From assembly GCA_964538345.1 (NCBI GenBank), contig CAZIFF010000004.1, positions 1 to 37,764 of the forward strand: a DNA stretch of 37,764 nucleotides. Direction: 5' to 3'. A program made the translations under genes and the position numbers. The notes beneath the pieces were generated by a model. That model did not search any database. It saw only the letters and a list, made by a program, of their open reading frames with translations, and had not been told where the DNA came from. This document shows, piece by piece, positions 1-9,118 of this stretch. The first letter of the stretch is position 1, and the number at the start of each line of letters is the position of its first letter. This DNA comes from JAGOTN01 sp964538345 (GTDB taxonomy: Bacteria; Patescibacteriota; Minisyncoccia; Phycocordibacterales; JAACPR01).

Positions 1-245
1 ACATAACCTCTTTCTTTTCCTTTATTTAAAAGTTTATGAAGTTTTTTTTCTGCTTCTTGCGCTTGCTTTGAAACAGACACCTTGGGTGCCTTTGTAGGTT
101 TTTTTATAGTTTTTGTATTTTTTTTGGAAACACCAACCTGTTGCTTTAAGACTTTTTTAGCAACTTTCTTTTTTTTGTTAGAAACAGTTTTTACTGTTTT
201 TTTATTTATTATTTTTTGTACTTTTTTAGCAGTACTTTTTGCCAT
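1..245 (-). CDS. rpoD: RNA polymerase primary sigma factor, N-terminal part (cut by window edge)
   Basis: Reading leftward from the ATG at 245-243 there are 81 complete codons and no stop before the window edge. The first 60 or so residues are extremely lysine-rich (MAKSTAKKVQKIINKKTVKT and onward). The last visible residues read LLNKGKERGYV, which matches the start of sigma-70 region 1.1 (pattern L-x-x-K-G-K-E-x-G-Y-[VL]-T-Y). The gene follows dnaG by 32 nt, as in the classic dnaG-rpoD pairing, which supports the call. The protein should direct core RNA polymerase to -35/-10 promoters. The basic tail in front of region 1.1 is unlike the acidic region 1.1 of model sigma factors. No Shine-Dalgarno sequence is visible. 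Domains 2-4 lie outside the window, so the assignment rests on a short motif plus context. Confidence 0.75.
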   Translation of the reverse strand, partial: MAKSTAKKVQKIINKKTVKTVSNKKKKVAKKVLKQQVGVSKKNTKTIKKPTKAPKVSVSKQAQEAEKKLHKLLNKGKERGY

Positions 246-277
246 AAAAAATGGTAAGGTTAATATTACATCTTCTG

Positions 278-1978
278 CTAATCTATGTCTATATTACTTG
301 TGCCCAACGATTCTATACTTTTTGAAATAACTTGCAACTCTTGCAATAACTTATCTTGCAAATCATGACTATCAGAATTTTCTAGAGATTCTAATTCTTT
401 TCTAATTTGTATTCTTTTAGAATCTAAAATAGATTTTTCTAATCTAACTAAAAGTTCTTTTATAGTTTTTTTCAATACTTTTTCATCACTATATGCAGAT
501 TCGGTTGCAAAAATCATTGCTTCAATATCTGGATTTCTTTCAGCAAGAGTCAGAACATCTACACCAATTAATTCAATTAATTTATTCTCTAAAGAATTTA
601 AATTAAAATCTGGTTTAGATTTTGCCCTTTGCCAAAACACAATTCCAACCAACTGATCTACTATAGATTTTTTATCTCCTGAATTTTCTTGCTGTGACGG
701 TGTTGCTAGACTTTCTATTTTTTTATTACCGCCCATTTCTTGCCACAAAACTTCTTGTGGTACAGCAAATTTTTGTGAGACTCTTTCAATAAAATGACTC
801 TGCTCAATAGCACTTTCAATTTTATTTAAATAAGGCATCACAACATTGTGTAATTCAATAGCCAACGAGCGCCTGTCTAATCTCTTTGCGTCTATTTGTT
901 CAATCAAACAATCAATAATATGCGTTGCTTCTCTAATCGCCTTTTTCCAAGATTCAGGATCATCTTTTGCTAAGTCTGCCGGATCTTTTCCTGCTGGTAA
1001 TCTAGCAATTTTTACATCCATACCCTTTGCCAATGCTAATTGCCAAGCTTTTTCAGAAGCTCTAAATCCAGCCCCATCAGCATCAAGTGCAATCACAATT
1101 CTAGAAGACAATCTCGATAACTGAGTTAATTGATCATCTGTTAAAGCTGTACCAGAAGTAGCGACTGTATTTGTATAACCCATTTGATGCGCCATAATCA
1201 CATCAAATTGTCCTTCAACCAAAATACTAAAATTATTTTTCCTAATTGAAGTTTTGGCTAAATGAAGACCATACAAAATATGTGATTTACTAAAAAATGG
1301 TGTTTCAGGACTATTTAAATATTTCGCTTGTTTTTCATCATTGATTAATATTCTTCCAGTAAATCCAACAACTTTTTCTGATGTATTACTTATTGGAAAA
1401 ATAATCCGTCCACGAAATCTATCGTAGTAATCCCCTTTCTCACCCTTTTTAATTAAACCAACTTGTTCAATTGCACGATCATCAAAACCTAATTGTTTTA
1501 AATGATTATACAAATCTCTCCACTCATTCGAGATGCTTCCAATTCTCCATTTTTTAATTGTCTCTTCAGAAACTTTTCTATTTTTTAAATATTCTTTAGC
1601 AAGTTTGTCTTGAGAAAGATTTGATTCAAAAAATTTTGTTGCAACATCTAAAACAGAGAATCCTTTGTCTCTTTCTGATCTGTCGCCAGATTTTTCATTT
1701 TCGAGAATGACTCCTGCTTTATCTGCTAAAAGTTTTAGAGAACCTAAAAAATCAATTCCTTCAAATGCTTCCACAAATGAAAATATGTCTCCTTTTTTTC
1801 CGCAACCAAAACAGTAGAAAGTTCCTCTGTCTGGAGATATAAAAAATGAAGGTGTCTTTTCATTGTGAAATGGACAACAAGCTTTAAAATTCTTTCCTGA
1901 TTTTTCAAGCTTAATATAAGAACCAAGCACATCAACGATGCTTAGTCTGTCTTTTATTTTGTCTACATTAGAATTCAT
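278..1978 (-). CDS. dnaG: DNA primase
   Basis: The 566-residue protein synthesises RNA primers at the replication fork. A CHC2 zinc-binding domain is visible with ligands C35, H38, C56 and C59 (CCPFHNEKTPSF, then FYCFGCGKKGD). The primase catalytic core follows, with YLNSPETPFF around 220-230. The Toprim domain has E255 in LVEGQFDV and the acidic pair D299/D301 in ALDADGAG. The C-terminal 170 residues are helical and should hold the helicase-binding domain, but no motif is recognisable there. The ATG at 1978 is preceded by GGAG, which sits inside a small palindrome. The gene lies 22 nt after rpoC and 32 nt before rpoD, all in one direction, so core RNA polymerase, primase and sigma are probably expressed together. 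Confidence 0.96.
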   Translation of the reverse strand: MNSNVDKIKDRLSIVDVLGSYIKLEKSGKNFKACCPFHNEKTPSFFISPDRGTFYCFGCGKKGDIFSFVEAFEGIDFLGSLKLLADKAGVILENEKSGDRSERDKGFSVLDVATKFFESNLSQDKLAKEYLKNRKVSEETIKKWRIGSISNEWRDLYNHLKQLGFDDRAIEQVGLIKKGEKGDYYDRFRGRIIFPISNTSEKVVGFTGRILINDEKQAKYLNSPETPFFSKSHILYGLHLAKTSIRKNNFSILVEGQFDVIMAHQMGYTNTVATSGTALTDDQLTQLSRLSSRIVIALDADGAGFRASEKAWQLALAKGMDVKIARLPAGKDPADLAKDDPESWKKAIREATHIIDCLIEQIDAKRLDRRSLAIELHNVVMPYLNKIESAIEQSHFIERVSQKFAVPQEVLWQEMGGNKKIESLATPSQQENSGDKKSIVDQLVGIVFWQRAKSKPDFNLNSLENKLIELIGVDVLTLAERNPDIEAMIFATESAYSDEKVLKKTIKELLVRLEKSILDSKRIQIRKELESLENSDSHDLQDKLLQELQVISKSIESLGTSNIDID

Positions 1979-1994
1979 ACGGAGATTCTCCGTA
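1978..1994 (-). promoter_or_regulatory. Hairpin covering the dnaG ribosome-binding site
   Basis: The sequence is a perfect palindrome with 8-bp arms (TACGGAGA and TCTCCGTA) around one base. On the minus strand it places GGAG nine nt before the dnaG ATG and pairs it with CTCC next to the start codon. It fills most of the 22-nt rpoC-dnaG gap. It may hold back dnaG translation until the hairpin is opened, for example by ribosomes finishing rpoC. There is no T-tract, so it is not a terminator. The palindrome is seen directly; the role is inferred. Confidence 0.5.
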
Positions 1995-2000
1995 CCTTAA

Positions 2001-5000
2001 CTAGTAATCCCTTGATTCAGCGATCTTAGCTTTAATTTCAGCTTCTATTTCTTCAGCTTGCTGATTTTTCTTGCTACCAAGGAAACCAGTACCGGCAGGA
2101 ATTAAGCGACCAATGATTACATTTTCTTTTAGACCTTCTAGCTTATCTACAGCACCACGCACCGCACTTGCAATAAGAATTCTTGGTGTGTGTTGGAATG
2201 AAGCTGCAGAAAGGAAGCTATCTCTTGTAAGGGCAACTTCTGTGATACCCATGATAAGTTGATTTGCTTTTGCCTTATCTTCTGTTTTTTCATTTTCTGC
2301 GTCGAATGTAATTTGTTCTACAATTTCACCTTCTGAGAATTTAGTAGAACCTGGTGTTACAACTCGCATTCTTGAGAACATTTGTCTAATGATTATTTCA
2401 ATATGCTTTCGAGACACAGCTTCACCTTGAAGTTCGTAAATTTTATTTACTTGGCTGATGATATATTCTTGAGTCTTTTCTCTACCAGCTAATTCAAATA
2501 ATTCTTGAAGATCAGCAGAACCGTCTGTTAAGAATTGTCCTTTTTCTACACGATCACCAGCTTTAACAAGAGGTATTCTAATAGATGTGAAAGTATACTC
2601 TGTATCTTTTTTAGTTTTCTTAACAGAACTATTTTCAGGAAGAATCATAATAATTCTCTCTTTTCCTTGCTCTATTATTTCACTAACTGTTCCAGAAACT
2701 CTAGCAATAACTGCAGGAATTTTTGGCTTTCTTCTTTCAAATACTTCTTCAACTCTAGGAAGACCAGCTGTAATGTCTCCACCTACAGAAGCAGTACCTC
2801 CGGCGTGGAAAGTACGCATTGTAAGCTGTGTTCCTGGCTCACCAATCGCTTGCGCAGCAACAGTACCTACAGCCTCTCCAATATCTACTAATTGATCTTT
2901 TCCAAGATCTAGACCATAACATTTTGAACAAACACCATGTTTTGATTCACAAGTTAATGGAGAATAAACTGAAACAATTTCTGGTGCAGCTGCTTCGATT
3001 TTTATAGCATCTGCTTTCAAAACTAAATGTCCTTTTTTGAAAATAACATTTCCATTTGAATCAGCTACATCTTTTGCAAGAATTCTTCCACGAATTTTCT
3101 TTGAAATAGGAATTTCAATTCCAGAATCACTATCACGTTTGATTTCAACATGTTTTGTTGTACCACAATCTTTTTCAGACACAATCACATCTTGAGCAAC
3201 TGAGAATAGTTTTCGTGTTAGATATCCGGCTTTAGCTGTGTTCAAAGCTGTGTCAGTTAGACCCTTTCTTGAACCGTGAGTTGTTGTGAAGTATTCAATA
3301 GGTGAAAGTCCTTCTTTTGAAGAAGACAATACAGGGAACTCAATTGTCTCTCCTTTTGAGTTTTGAATAAGACCTTTCATACCTGACATTTGTGTAATCT
3401 GTGACAGAGAACCTCTGGCTCCTGATTTCCACATGTCATAAACCGAACCGTTTGTATTTAGAGTCTCTGGAATTATTTTTTCGACTTCATTTTTTACTCC
3501 GTGCCAAATTTCAACAATTTTTCGAAGTTTTTCATCTTCTGATAAAAATCCTTCATTATATTGTTCTACAACTTTAGCAACTTTTTCTTGTCCAGATTCT
3601 ATAATTGTCCATTTTCCTTGCGGAACTTGAATATCATCAATACCCCAAGTAACACCAGCTTTTGTTGTGTATTTGAATCCAAAAGCTTTAATAGCGTCCA
3701 GAATTTCAACTAGTTTCTTAACACCATATCTAATAACCATGTCATCAATCAATTTTCCAAATGCTCCTTTATCAACAGCTTCGTTAATAAAAGGATAATC
3801 CTCAGGTAGAATTTCATTAAACAAAAGTCTACCAACAGAAGTTTCAATTAATGAATCTTCGTAGTCTGCCAACTTTGTATTAGGCTTACCTTTTACTTTA
3901 ATTTTTGCTCGTAGACTAACGATACCGTAGTCTTGTGCTAATATCGCGCTATTTGGACCAGGGAAAATTTTTCCTTCTCCTGTTTCTCCGTCAACTGCTT
4001 TTGTCATCCAATAAACTCCAAGAATGATATCTAGCAACTTAGATACAACTACAGGATCTCCGTTACCCGGCTTTAGAATATTCTTATCTGATGCCATGAT
4101 TTCTCTAGCTTCATATTGAGCCGCTTCTGAAAGTGGAACGTGTACGGCCATTTGGTCTCCGTCGAAGTCAGCGTTGAAAGCTGTACATACAAGAGGGTGG
4201 ACTTGAATAGCATTACCCTCAATCAAAATTGGTTGAAAAGCTTGAATACCAAGTCGGTGAAGTGTTGGTGCACGGTTTAGAAGAATATATTTTCCTTTAA
4301 TCACCTCTTCCAAAACTTCCCAAACTTCTGGAACACCTTCATCAATTAATCTTCCTGCTCCACGAATGTTGAAAGCAAGTTCTTTTTGAATCAATCCTGA
4401 GATAACAAATGGACGGAAAAGTTCAAGCGCCATGTGTTTTGGAAGACCACATTGATTTAGTTTTAATTCAGGTCCAACAACGATTACAGAACGTCCAGAA
4501 TAATCAACACGCTTTCCAAGAAGGTTGTTTCGGAAAATTCCTCTCTTGCTCTTTAAGTTGTCAGCAATAGATTTCAATGGACGCTTTTGAGCTTGCATTG
4601 CACCAGCATAAAGCTGATTACCATGACGAATTGAATTATCAATCAATGCATCAACGGCTTCTTGCAAAATTCTTTTTTCATTTCGCAAAATAACATCAGG
4701 TGCATGAATATCCATCAATTTTTTCAGACGATTATTTCTGTTTATAACTCGTCTATACAAGTCATTAACATCTGAAGTAGCTTGACGTCCTCCATCAAGT
4801 GCAACCATCGGACGAAGTCCAGGTGGCATTACAGGAATACGTGTAAGGAACATCCACTCAGGACGAATCTTTGCATTGATCATGTTTTTGATCATGCTAA
4901 TTCTCTTATGTAATTTTTCTTTAGCTGGACCAGTTGATTCAGCTTTTTCTTCTTGAAGACGAGCTAGAAGTTTTTCTAGATCAATTGATCTACAAATTTC

Positions 5001-5660
5001 ATAGATTGCTTCTGCACCAATTTGTGCTTCGAACAAAGTTGAATATCTCATTGAATATTTATGAAATGCAACCTCATCAAGAACCATACCAATTCTCAAA
5101 CTGTCGATATCTTTCTTTGTTTCATTGTAAATATTCTTGATAGCTTCTTTTGTCTTCTTGTCTTGTGAAGAAGCTGTTTTTGATTTGAATTCTGATTCAA
5201 GTTCTTTCATGAATCTCTTTCTTTCTTCTTCATGAACTTCTGTAACAAGATAACCAGCAAAGTAAACAACTTTTTCAAGCTCTGCCATAGACATACCAAG
5301 CACTAGACCAATTCTAGACGGCATTGATCTCAAGAACCAAATGTGTGCAACAGGAGAAGCAAGCTCGATATGTCCCATTCTTTCTCTTCGAACAATACTT
5401 CGAGTTAATTCAACTCCACATTTTTCACAGATAATTCCCTTATATCGAATACCTCTGTATTTTCCACAGTAACATTCATAATCCTTATCAGGACCGAATA
5501 TTTTTTCATCAAAAAGACCATGTTTCTCTGACCGTTGTGTACGGTAGTTCATTGTTTCTGATTTTGTAACTTCTCCAAATGACCACTCCTTAATTCTTTC
5601 TGGCGAAGCAACCTTCAGTGTCATCTTTGTGAATATTTTTTGATTTCGTTTTCTTTGCAT
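2001..5660 (-). CDS. rpoC: DNA-directed RNA polymerase subunit beta-prime
   Basis: This is the largest catalytic subunit of RNA polymerase. From the chosen start (MQRKRNQKIF) the protein has 1219 residues. The N-terminal zinc ribbon uses C63, C65, C78 and C81. The active-site loop NADFDGDQMAVH binds the catalytic Mg2+ near residue 480. The second zinc site is CESKHGVCSKC, and the bridge-helix/trigger-loop region reads IGEPGTQLTMRTFHAGG. It lacks the long lineage-specific insertions of proteobacterial RpoC. The open frame extends to 5717, inside rpoB; the ATG at 5660, four nt after the rpoB stop, is preferred because family similarity begins after it. ATG at 5624 (MTLKVASPERIKEWS) is an alternative. 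The gene is in an operon with rpoB upstream and dnaG downstream. Confidence 0.97.
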   Translation of the reverse strand: MQRKRNQKIFTKMTLKVASPERIKEWSFGEVTKSETMNYRTQRSEKHGLFDEKIFGPDKDYECYCGKYRGIRYKGIICEKCGVELTRSIVRRERMGHIELASPVAHIWFLRSMPSRIGLVLGMSMAELEKVVYFAGYLVTEVHEEERKRFMKELESEFKSKTASSQDKKTKEAIKNIYNETKKDIDSLRIGMVLDEVAFHKYSMRYSTLFEAQIGAEAIYEICRSIDLEKLLARLQEEKAESTGPAKEKLHKRISMIKNMINAKIRPEWMFLTRIPVMPPGLRPMVALDGGRQATSDVNDLYRRVINRNNRLKKLMDIHAPDVILRNEKRILQEAVDALIDNSIRHGNQLYAGAMQAQKRPLKSIADNLKSKRGIFRNNLLGKRVDYSGRSVIVVGPELKLNQCGLPKHMALELFRPFVISGLIQKELAFNIRGAGRLIDEGVPEVWEVLEEVIKGKYILLNRAPTLHRLGIQAFQPILIEGNAIQVHPLVCTAFNADFDGDQMAVHVPLSEAAQYEAREIMASDKNILKPGNGDPVVVSKLLDIILGVYWMTKAVDGETGEGKIFPGPNSAILAQDYGIVSLRAKIKVKGKPNTKLADYEDSLIETSVGRLLFNEILPEDYPFINEAVDKGAFGKLIDDMVIRYGVKKLVEILDAIKAFGFKYTTKAGVTWGIDDIQVPQGKWTIIESGQEKVAKVVEQYNEGFLSEDEKLRKIVEIWHGVKNEVEKIIPETLNTNGSVYDMWKSGARGSLSQITQMSGMKGLIQNSKGETIEFPVLSSSKEGLSPIEYFTTTHGSRKGLTDTALNTAKAGYLTRKLFSVAQDVIVSEKDCGTTKHVEIKRDSDSGIEIPISKKIRGRILAKDVADSNGNVIFKKGHLVLKADAIKIEAAAPEIVSVYSPLTCESKHGVCSKCYGLDLGKDQLVDIGEAVGTVAAQAIGEPGTQLTMRTFHAGGTASVGGDITAGLPRVEEVFERRKPKIPAVIARVSGTVSEIIEQGKERIIMILPENSSVKKTKKDTEYTFTSIRIPLVKAGDRVEKGQFLTDGSADLQELFELAGREKTQEYIISQVNKIYELQGEAVSRKHIEIIIRQMFSRMRVVTPGSTKFSEGEIVEQITFDAENEKTEDKAKANQLIMGITEVALTRDSFLSAASFQHTPRILIASAVRGAVDKLEGLKENVIIGRLIPAGTGFLGSKKNQQAEEIEAEIKAKIAESRDY

Positions 5661-5664
5661 AAGC

Positions 5665-8600
5665 CTATTCGTTATCTTTATTATCATCTTCAAGTTCTTC
5701 TGAATGAAGCTCAGCATCTAAAGCAAGACCACGAAGATTTGCCATAAGAACATTGAATGATGCAGGTGTTCCTGATTGTCTAATAGAATGACCTTTAACT
5801 ATTGAATCGAACGCTGCAGATCTTCCTTGGATATCGTCTGACTTGTATGTCAAAACTTCTCTCAATGTATGAGCGGCACCGTGTCCAAGAAGTGCCCACA
5901 CTTCCATTTCTCCAAATCTTTGTCCTCCGTTTTGCGCTCGTCCTCCAAGTGGCTGTTGTGTGATAAGTGAGTACGGTCCGATTGAACGCATGTGAATCTT
6001 ATCTTCAACCATGTGGTGAAGTTTCAACATATACATGTATCCAACAGCAACTTCTTGCTCAAATTTCTCACCTGTTCTTCCATCAAATAATTCCACCTTT
6101 CCACTAGCAGCTAATCCAGCTTTTTCTAATTCAGATTTAATTTCTTGATCAGTTGCTCCGGCGAAAGCTGGCACAATTGCTTGATAGCCAAGTGAATTTG
6201 CAGCCATACCAAGGTGCAATTCTAGAATCTGACCTAGGTTCATACGGCTTGGAACTCCAAGTGGTGTAAGAATAATATCTACTGGTACACCATCTTTATC
6301 ATGTGGCATATCTTCAATAGGAAGAACTCTTGAGATAACACCTTTGTTTCCGTGTCTTCCGGCAAGCTTGTCTCCAACTGAAATATTTCTAAGTTGAGCT
6401 ACTTCAATGTGAATTCTTTTTATAATTCCAGATTCTAATCGGTCACCATTTTCTCTTGAGAAAATTTTAATTCCGATAATTCTACCTCTTTGACCTGCTT
6501 CAACTCTCTTAGAAGTATCTTTTACATCTCGAGCCTTATCTCCGAAAATTGATCTTAACAATCTTTCTTCTGGTGTAAGTTGAGTTTCTCCACGTGGTGA
6601 AATTTTTCCAACAAGAATATCTCCTGGACGCACTTCTGCACCAATTCTAATAATTCCTGATTCATCAAGATTTTTTAGTTTATTTTCTGAAACGTTTGGA
6701 ATATCAGGAGTTGTTACTTCTGGACCAAGCTTAGTATCGCGAACATTAACAACTACTTCTTCCATGTGAATTGAAGTAAGTGTGCTGTCTTTTACTAATC
6801 TATCTGAAATAATAATCGCATCTTCATAGTTTGAACCAGACCATGACATAAATGCCACTCGCAAGTTTTGACCAATAGCAATTTGACCATTATTTGATGA
6901 AGAAACGTCTGCAAGCAATTCTCCTTTCTTAACTTTTTGTTCAACTTCAATAACTGGTCTTTGACTGAATGCAGTGAAGCTGTTTGTTCTTTCAAAACTA
7001 ATTAATGGATATTCAATTTTCTTTCCTTTGCTTGTTTCAAGAACGATTTTATTTGCATCAACACTAGAAATTACTCCGTCTTCTTCTGCGCGAACCAATC
7101 GGCTAGAATTTCTTAAAGCTAATTCTTCTGCACCAGTAGCAACAAGTGGAGCTTCAGCACGCACGCAAGGCACAGCTTGTTTTTGCATGTTTGATGCCAT
7201 AAGTGCTCGGTTGGCTTCGTCGTGATTCAAGAATGGAATCATTGAAGTTGCGATTGAAAACGCTTGGTTTGTTGCAACGTCAATAAAATCAACTTCTGTT
7301 TTATCCACAAGACTAGGTCGTCCACCAATTCTAACGTCCACTTGATTTACTTCAATATTTCCAGCTTCATCAAAAGGAGTAGCGGCGTGGGCAATCTTAT
7401 ATTGTTCTTCTTCTAATGCGTTTAGATAAATTACTTCTTTTGTAATTTTTCCTTTTACAACTTTTACATAAGGAGTCTCAATCATTCCAAATTCATTTGT
7501 TCTTGCGTAATTTGTAAAACGCAAAATCAATCCAATGTTTGGACCTTCGGGAGTTTGAATAGGACAAACTCTACCGTAATGAGATGGGTGCACATCTCGA
7601 ACTTCAAGACCAGCTCGCTCTCTTGTAAGACCACCGGGTCCAAGTGCTGAGATAGTTCTCAGGTGTTCAATTTCTTGCAACATGTTGTCTTGTTGCATAA
7701 ATTGTGAAAGTTGGTTTGTTGAGAAGAATTCTTTAATTCTAGCTTGTAGAGGTCGAGGTGAAATGAAATTCACAGGCAAAGTAGAGTCAGCATCAATTGT
7801 AGACATTCTGTTTTGAATGTTTCTCTTCATTTGAGCCATACCTGTACGAATTTTCATTTGCAATAATTCTCCAACAAATCTAACACGTCTTGATCCTAGG
7901 TGATCAATATCATCTTCGATAGAACCAGGTGTGTGGTTTAGGTGAATTATATGATCAATAATTCTAACCATGTCATCTGTTGAGATTGTTCTATTTTCTA
8001 AATCTTTATCTTTAGTAGGGAGTCCAAAGCGATTGTTAAATTTAAATCTTCCAACTCTTGAGAAATCGTATCTCTCTTCATCAAGAATTGAATTAACAAA
8101 AGCTTTCGCGTTTTCAAGGTTTACCAAATCACCATCTCTAAGTCTTTTATAAATATCAAGATAAGCTGAATCTATATCTTTGATATCATCTTTTTTCAAT
8201 GTCTTAGCGATAGCTTCTTTTGTTCTTGGATGTTTTTCAAACAAGGCCAAAATTTCTTCATCTGTTTTTGCACCCATTACGCGCAAAAATGAAGTTACTG
8301 GGAATTTTCTATTTTTATCAATTTTAATATAAACAACATCATCTGCATCTGTCTCAAGCTCAATCCAAGCACCACGTGCAGGAATGATTTTTGCACCAAA
8401 ATATTTTCTTCCTCTTAATAAGTTGGTATTGAAGATAACTCCAAATGATCTTGCAAGCTGTGGAACAATAACTCTTTCAACACCGTTGATGATGAAAGTT
8501 CCATGCTTTGTCATAATTGGAAAATCAGCCATAAAAATCTCTTGTTCTTTTTCAGAACCAACAGATTTGTTTGTTAGCTTTGCTCTCACTTTAAATGGAG

Positions 8601-8883
8601 CTTCGTATGTAAGACGATTTTCCTTTGCGTATGTTTCTGGAAATTTTGGACTTTCTAATTCAAAGCCAATAAACTCCAAATCAAATTTTTTCTCTGAATA
8701 ATCACGAATTGGTGAAAATTCTTTAAAAACTTCTTGTATACCTTCTTCTAAAAGCCATTTGAAAGATTTGATTTGACCATCAAATAAATCTGGCATTTCG
8801 ATGAAAGGCTTTTTATACTTTGAAAAGTATTTTTTAGGTCGTGCCCCAACTGTTTCAGCAACTTTCGAACCTTTTTGTGCCAT
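5665..8883 (-). CDS. rpoB: DNA-directed RNA polymerase subunit beta
   Basis: The 1072-residue protein is the second catalytic subunit of RNA polymerase and is unmistakable from ISALGPGGLTRERAG, VRDVHPSHYGRVCPIQTP, GDKLAGRHGNKGVIS and the C-terminal GEMEVWALLGHGAAHTLRE. It is compact compared with the 1342 residues of E. coli because large insertions are missing. The rifampicin pocket (about residues 385-415) aligns without gaps to E. coli 505-534 but differs at several positions: D516 becomes Q, P520 M, S522 Q, K527 L and R529 T, while Q513, F514, H526, S531 and L533 are kept. The start ATG has no evident Shine-Dalgarno sequence. A promoter lies about 200 nt upstream with a leader between. 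rpoC follows after 4 nt. Confidence 0.97.
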   Translation of the reverse strand: MAQKGSKVAETVGARPKKYFSKYKKPFIEMPDLFDGQIKSFKWLLEEGIQEVFKEFSPIRDYSEKKFDLEFIGFELESPKFPETYAKENRLTYEAPFKVRAKLTNKSVGSEKEQEIFMADFPIMTKHGTFIINGVERVIVPQLARSFGVIFNTNLLRGRKYFGAKIIPARGAWIELETDADDVVYIKIDKNRKFPVTSFLRVMGAKTDEEILALFEKHPRTKEAIAKTLKKDDIKDIDSAYLDIYKRLRDGDLVNLENAKAFVNSILDEERYDFSRVGRFKFNNRFGLPTKDKDLENRTISTDDMVRIIDHIIHLNHTPGSIEDDIDHLGSRRVRFVGELLQMKIRTGMAQMKRNIQNRMSTIDADSTLPVNFISPRPLQARIKEFFSTNQLSQFMQQDNMLQEIEHLRTISALGPGGLTRERAGLEVRDVHPSHYGRVCPIQTPEGPNIGLILRFTNYARTNEFGMIETPYVKVVKGKITKEVIYLNALEEEQYKIAHAATPFDEAGNIEVNQVDVRIGGRPSLVDKTEVDFIDVATNQAFSIATSMIPFLNHDEANRALMASNMQKQAVPCVRAEAPLVATGAEELALRNSSRLVRAEEDGVISSVDANKIVLETSKGKKIEYPLISFERTNSFTAFSQRPVIEVEQKVKKGELLADVSSSNNGQIAIGQNLRVAFMSWSGSNYEDAIIISDRLVKDSTLTSIHMEEVVVNVRDTKLGPEVTTPDIPNVSENKLKNLDESGIIRIGAEVRPGDILVGKISPRGETQLTPEERLLRSIFGDKARDVKDTSKRVEAGQRGRIIGIKIFSRENGDRLESGIIKRIHIEVAQLRNISVGDKLAGRHGNKGVISRVLPIEDMPHDKDGVPVDIILTPLGVPSRMNLGQILELHLGMAANSLGYQAIVPAFAGATDQEIKSELEKAGLAASGKVELFDGRTGEKFEQEVAVGYMYMLKLHHMVEDKIHMRSIGPYSLITQQPLGGRAQNGGQRFGEMEVWALLGHGAAHTLREVLTYKSDDIQGRSAAFDSIVKGHSIRQSGTPASFNVLMANLRGLALDAELHSEELEDDNKDNE

Positions 8884-8932
8884 AACTGTATTGAATTAAT
8901 CGCCATAATTTAGAACCTATACTTTGTTAAAG

Positions 8933-8974
8933 CTAATTACAGCAAAAATGACCCTCGCAAAAAAGGGTATACAT
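8933..8974 (-). CDS. Candidate 13-residue leader peptide upstream of rpoB
   Basis: In the rpoB 5' leader an ATG at 8974 is preceded by AGAGG with a 6-nt spacer, one of the best Shine-Dalgarno sequences in the window. It opens a short frame, MYTLFCEGHFCCN, ending in TAG at 8933, 49 nt before rpoB. Three of the 13 residues are cysteine. The coding stretch also holds a small hairpin (ACCCT ... AGGGT, 8951-8968). This could be a regulatory upstream frame that couples translation to rpoBC expression. No family is known to me, and a chance frame cannot be excluded. Confidence 0.35.
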   Translation of the reverse strand: MYTLFCEGHFCCN

Positions 8975-9083
8975 AAAATGCCTCTCTATTAACTCCTAGT
9001 GCTCAAAATATAAGAAAATTATGCGAACTTATAATAAAAATTGAAAACGCGCGTTTACTCCCCTAACTCAATCCGCATTCAAC

Positions 9084-9112
9084 ATATTAAATTATTCTAA
9101 AAGAATAGTCAA
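9084..9112 (-). promoter_or_regulatory. Promoter of the rpoB-rpoC-dnaG-rpoD cluster
   Basis: The -35 box TTGACT (9107-9112) and -10 box TAATAT (9084-9089) are separated by 17 bp on the minus strand, just beyond the trmD stop. An inverted repeat TATTCT/AGAATA lies in the spacer (9093-9105) and could be an operator or the end of the trmD transcript. Transcription should start near 9077, giving a leader of roughly 190 nt before rpoB. Confidence 0.6.
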
Positions 9113-9118
9113 GAAATT

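Noticed and set aside
8884..9083. A known riboswitch or ribosomal-protein leader in front of rpoB
   Set aside because: No conserved riboswitch core or L10-leader-like structure could be recognised by eye.
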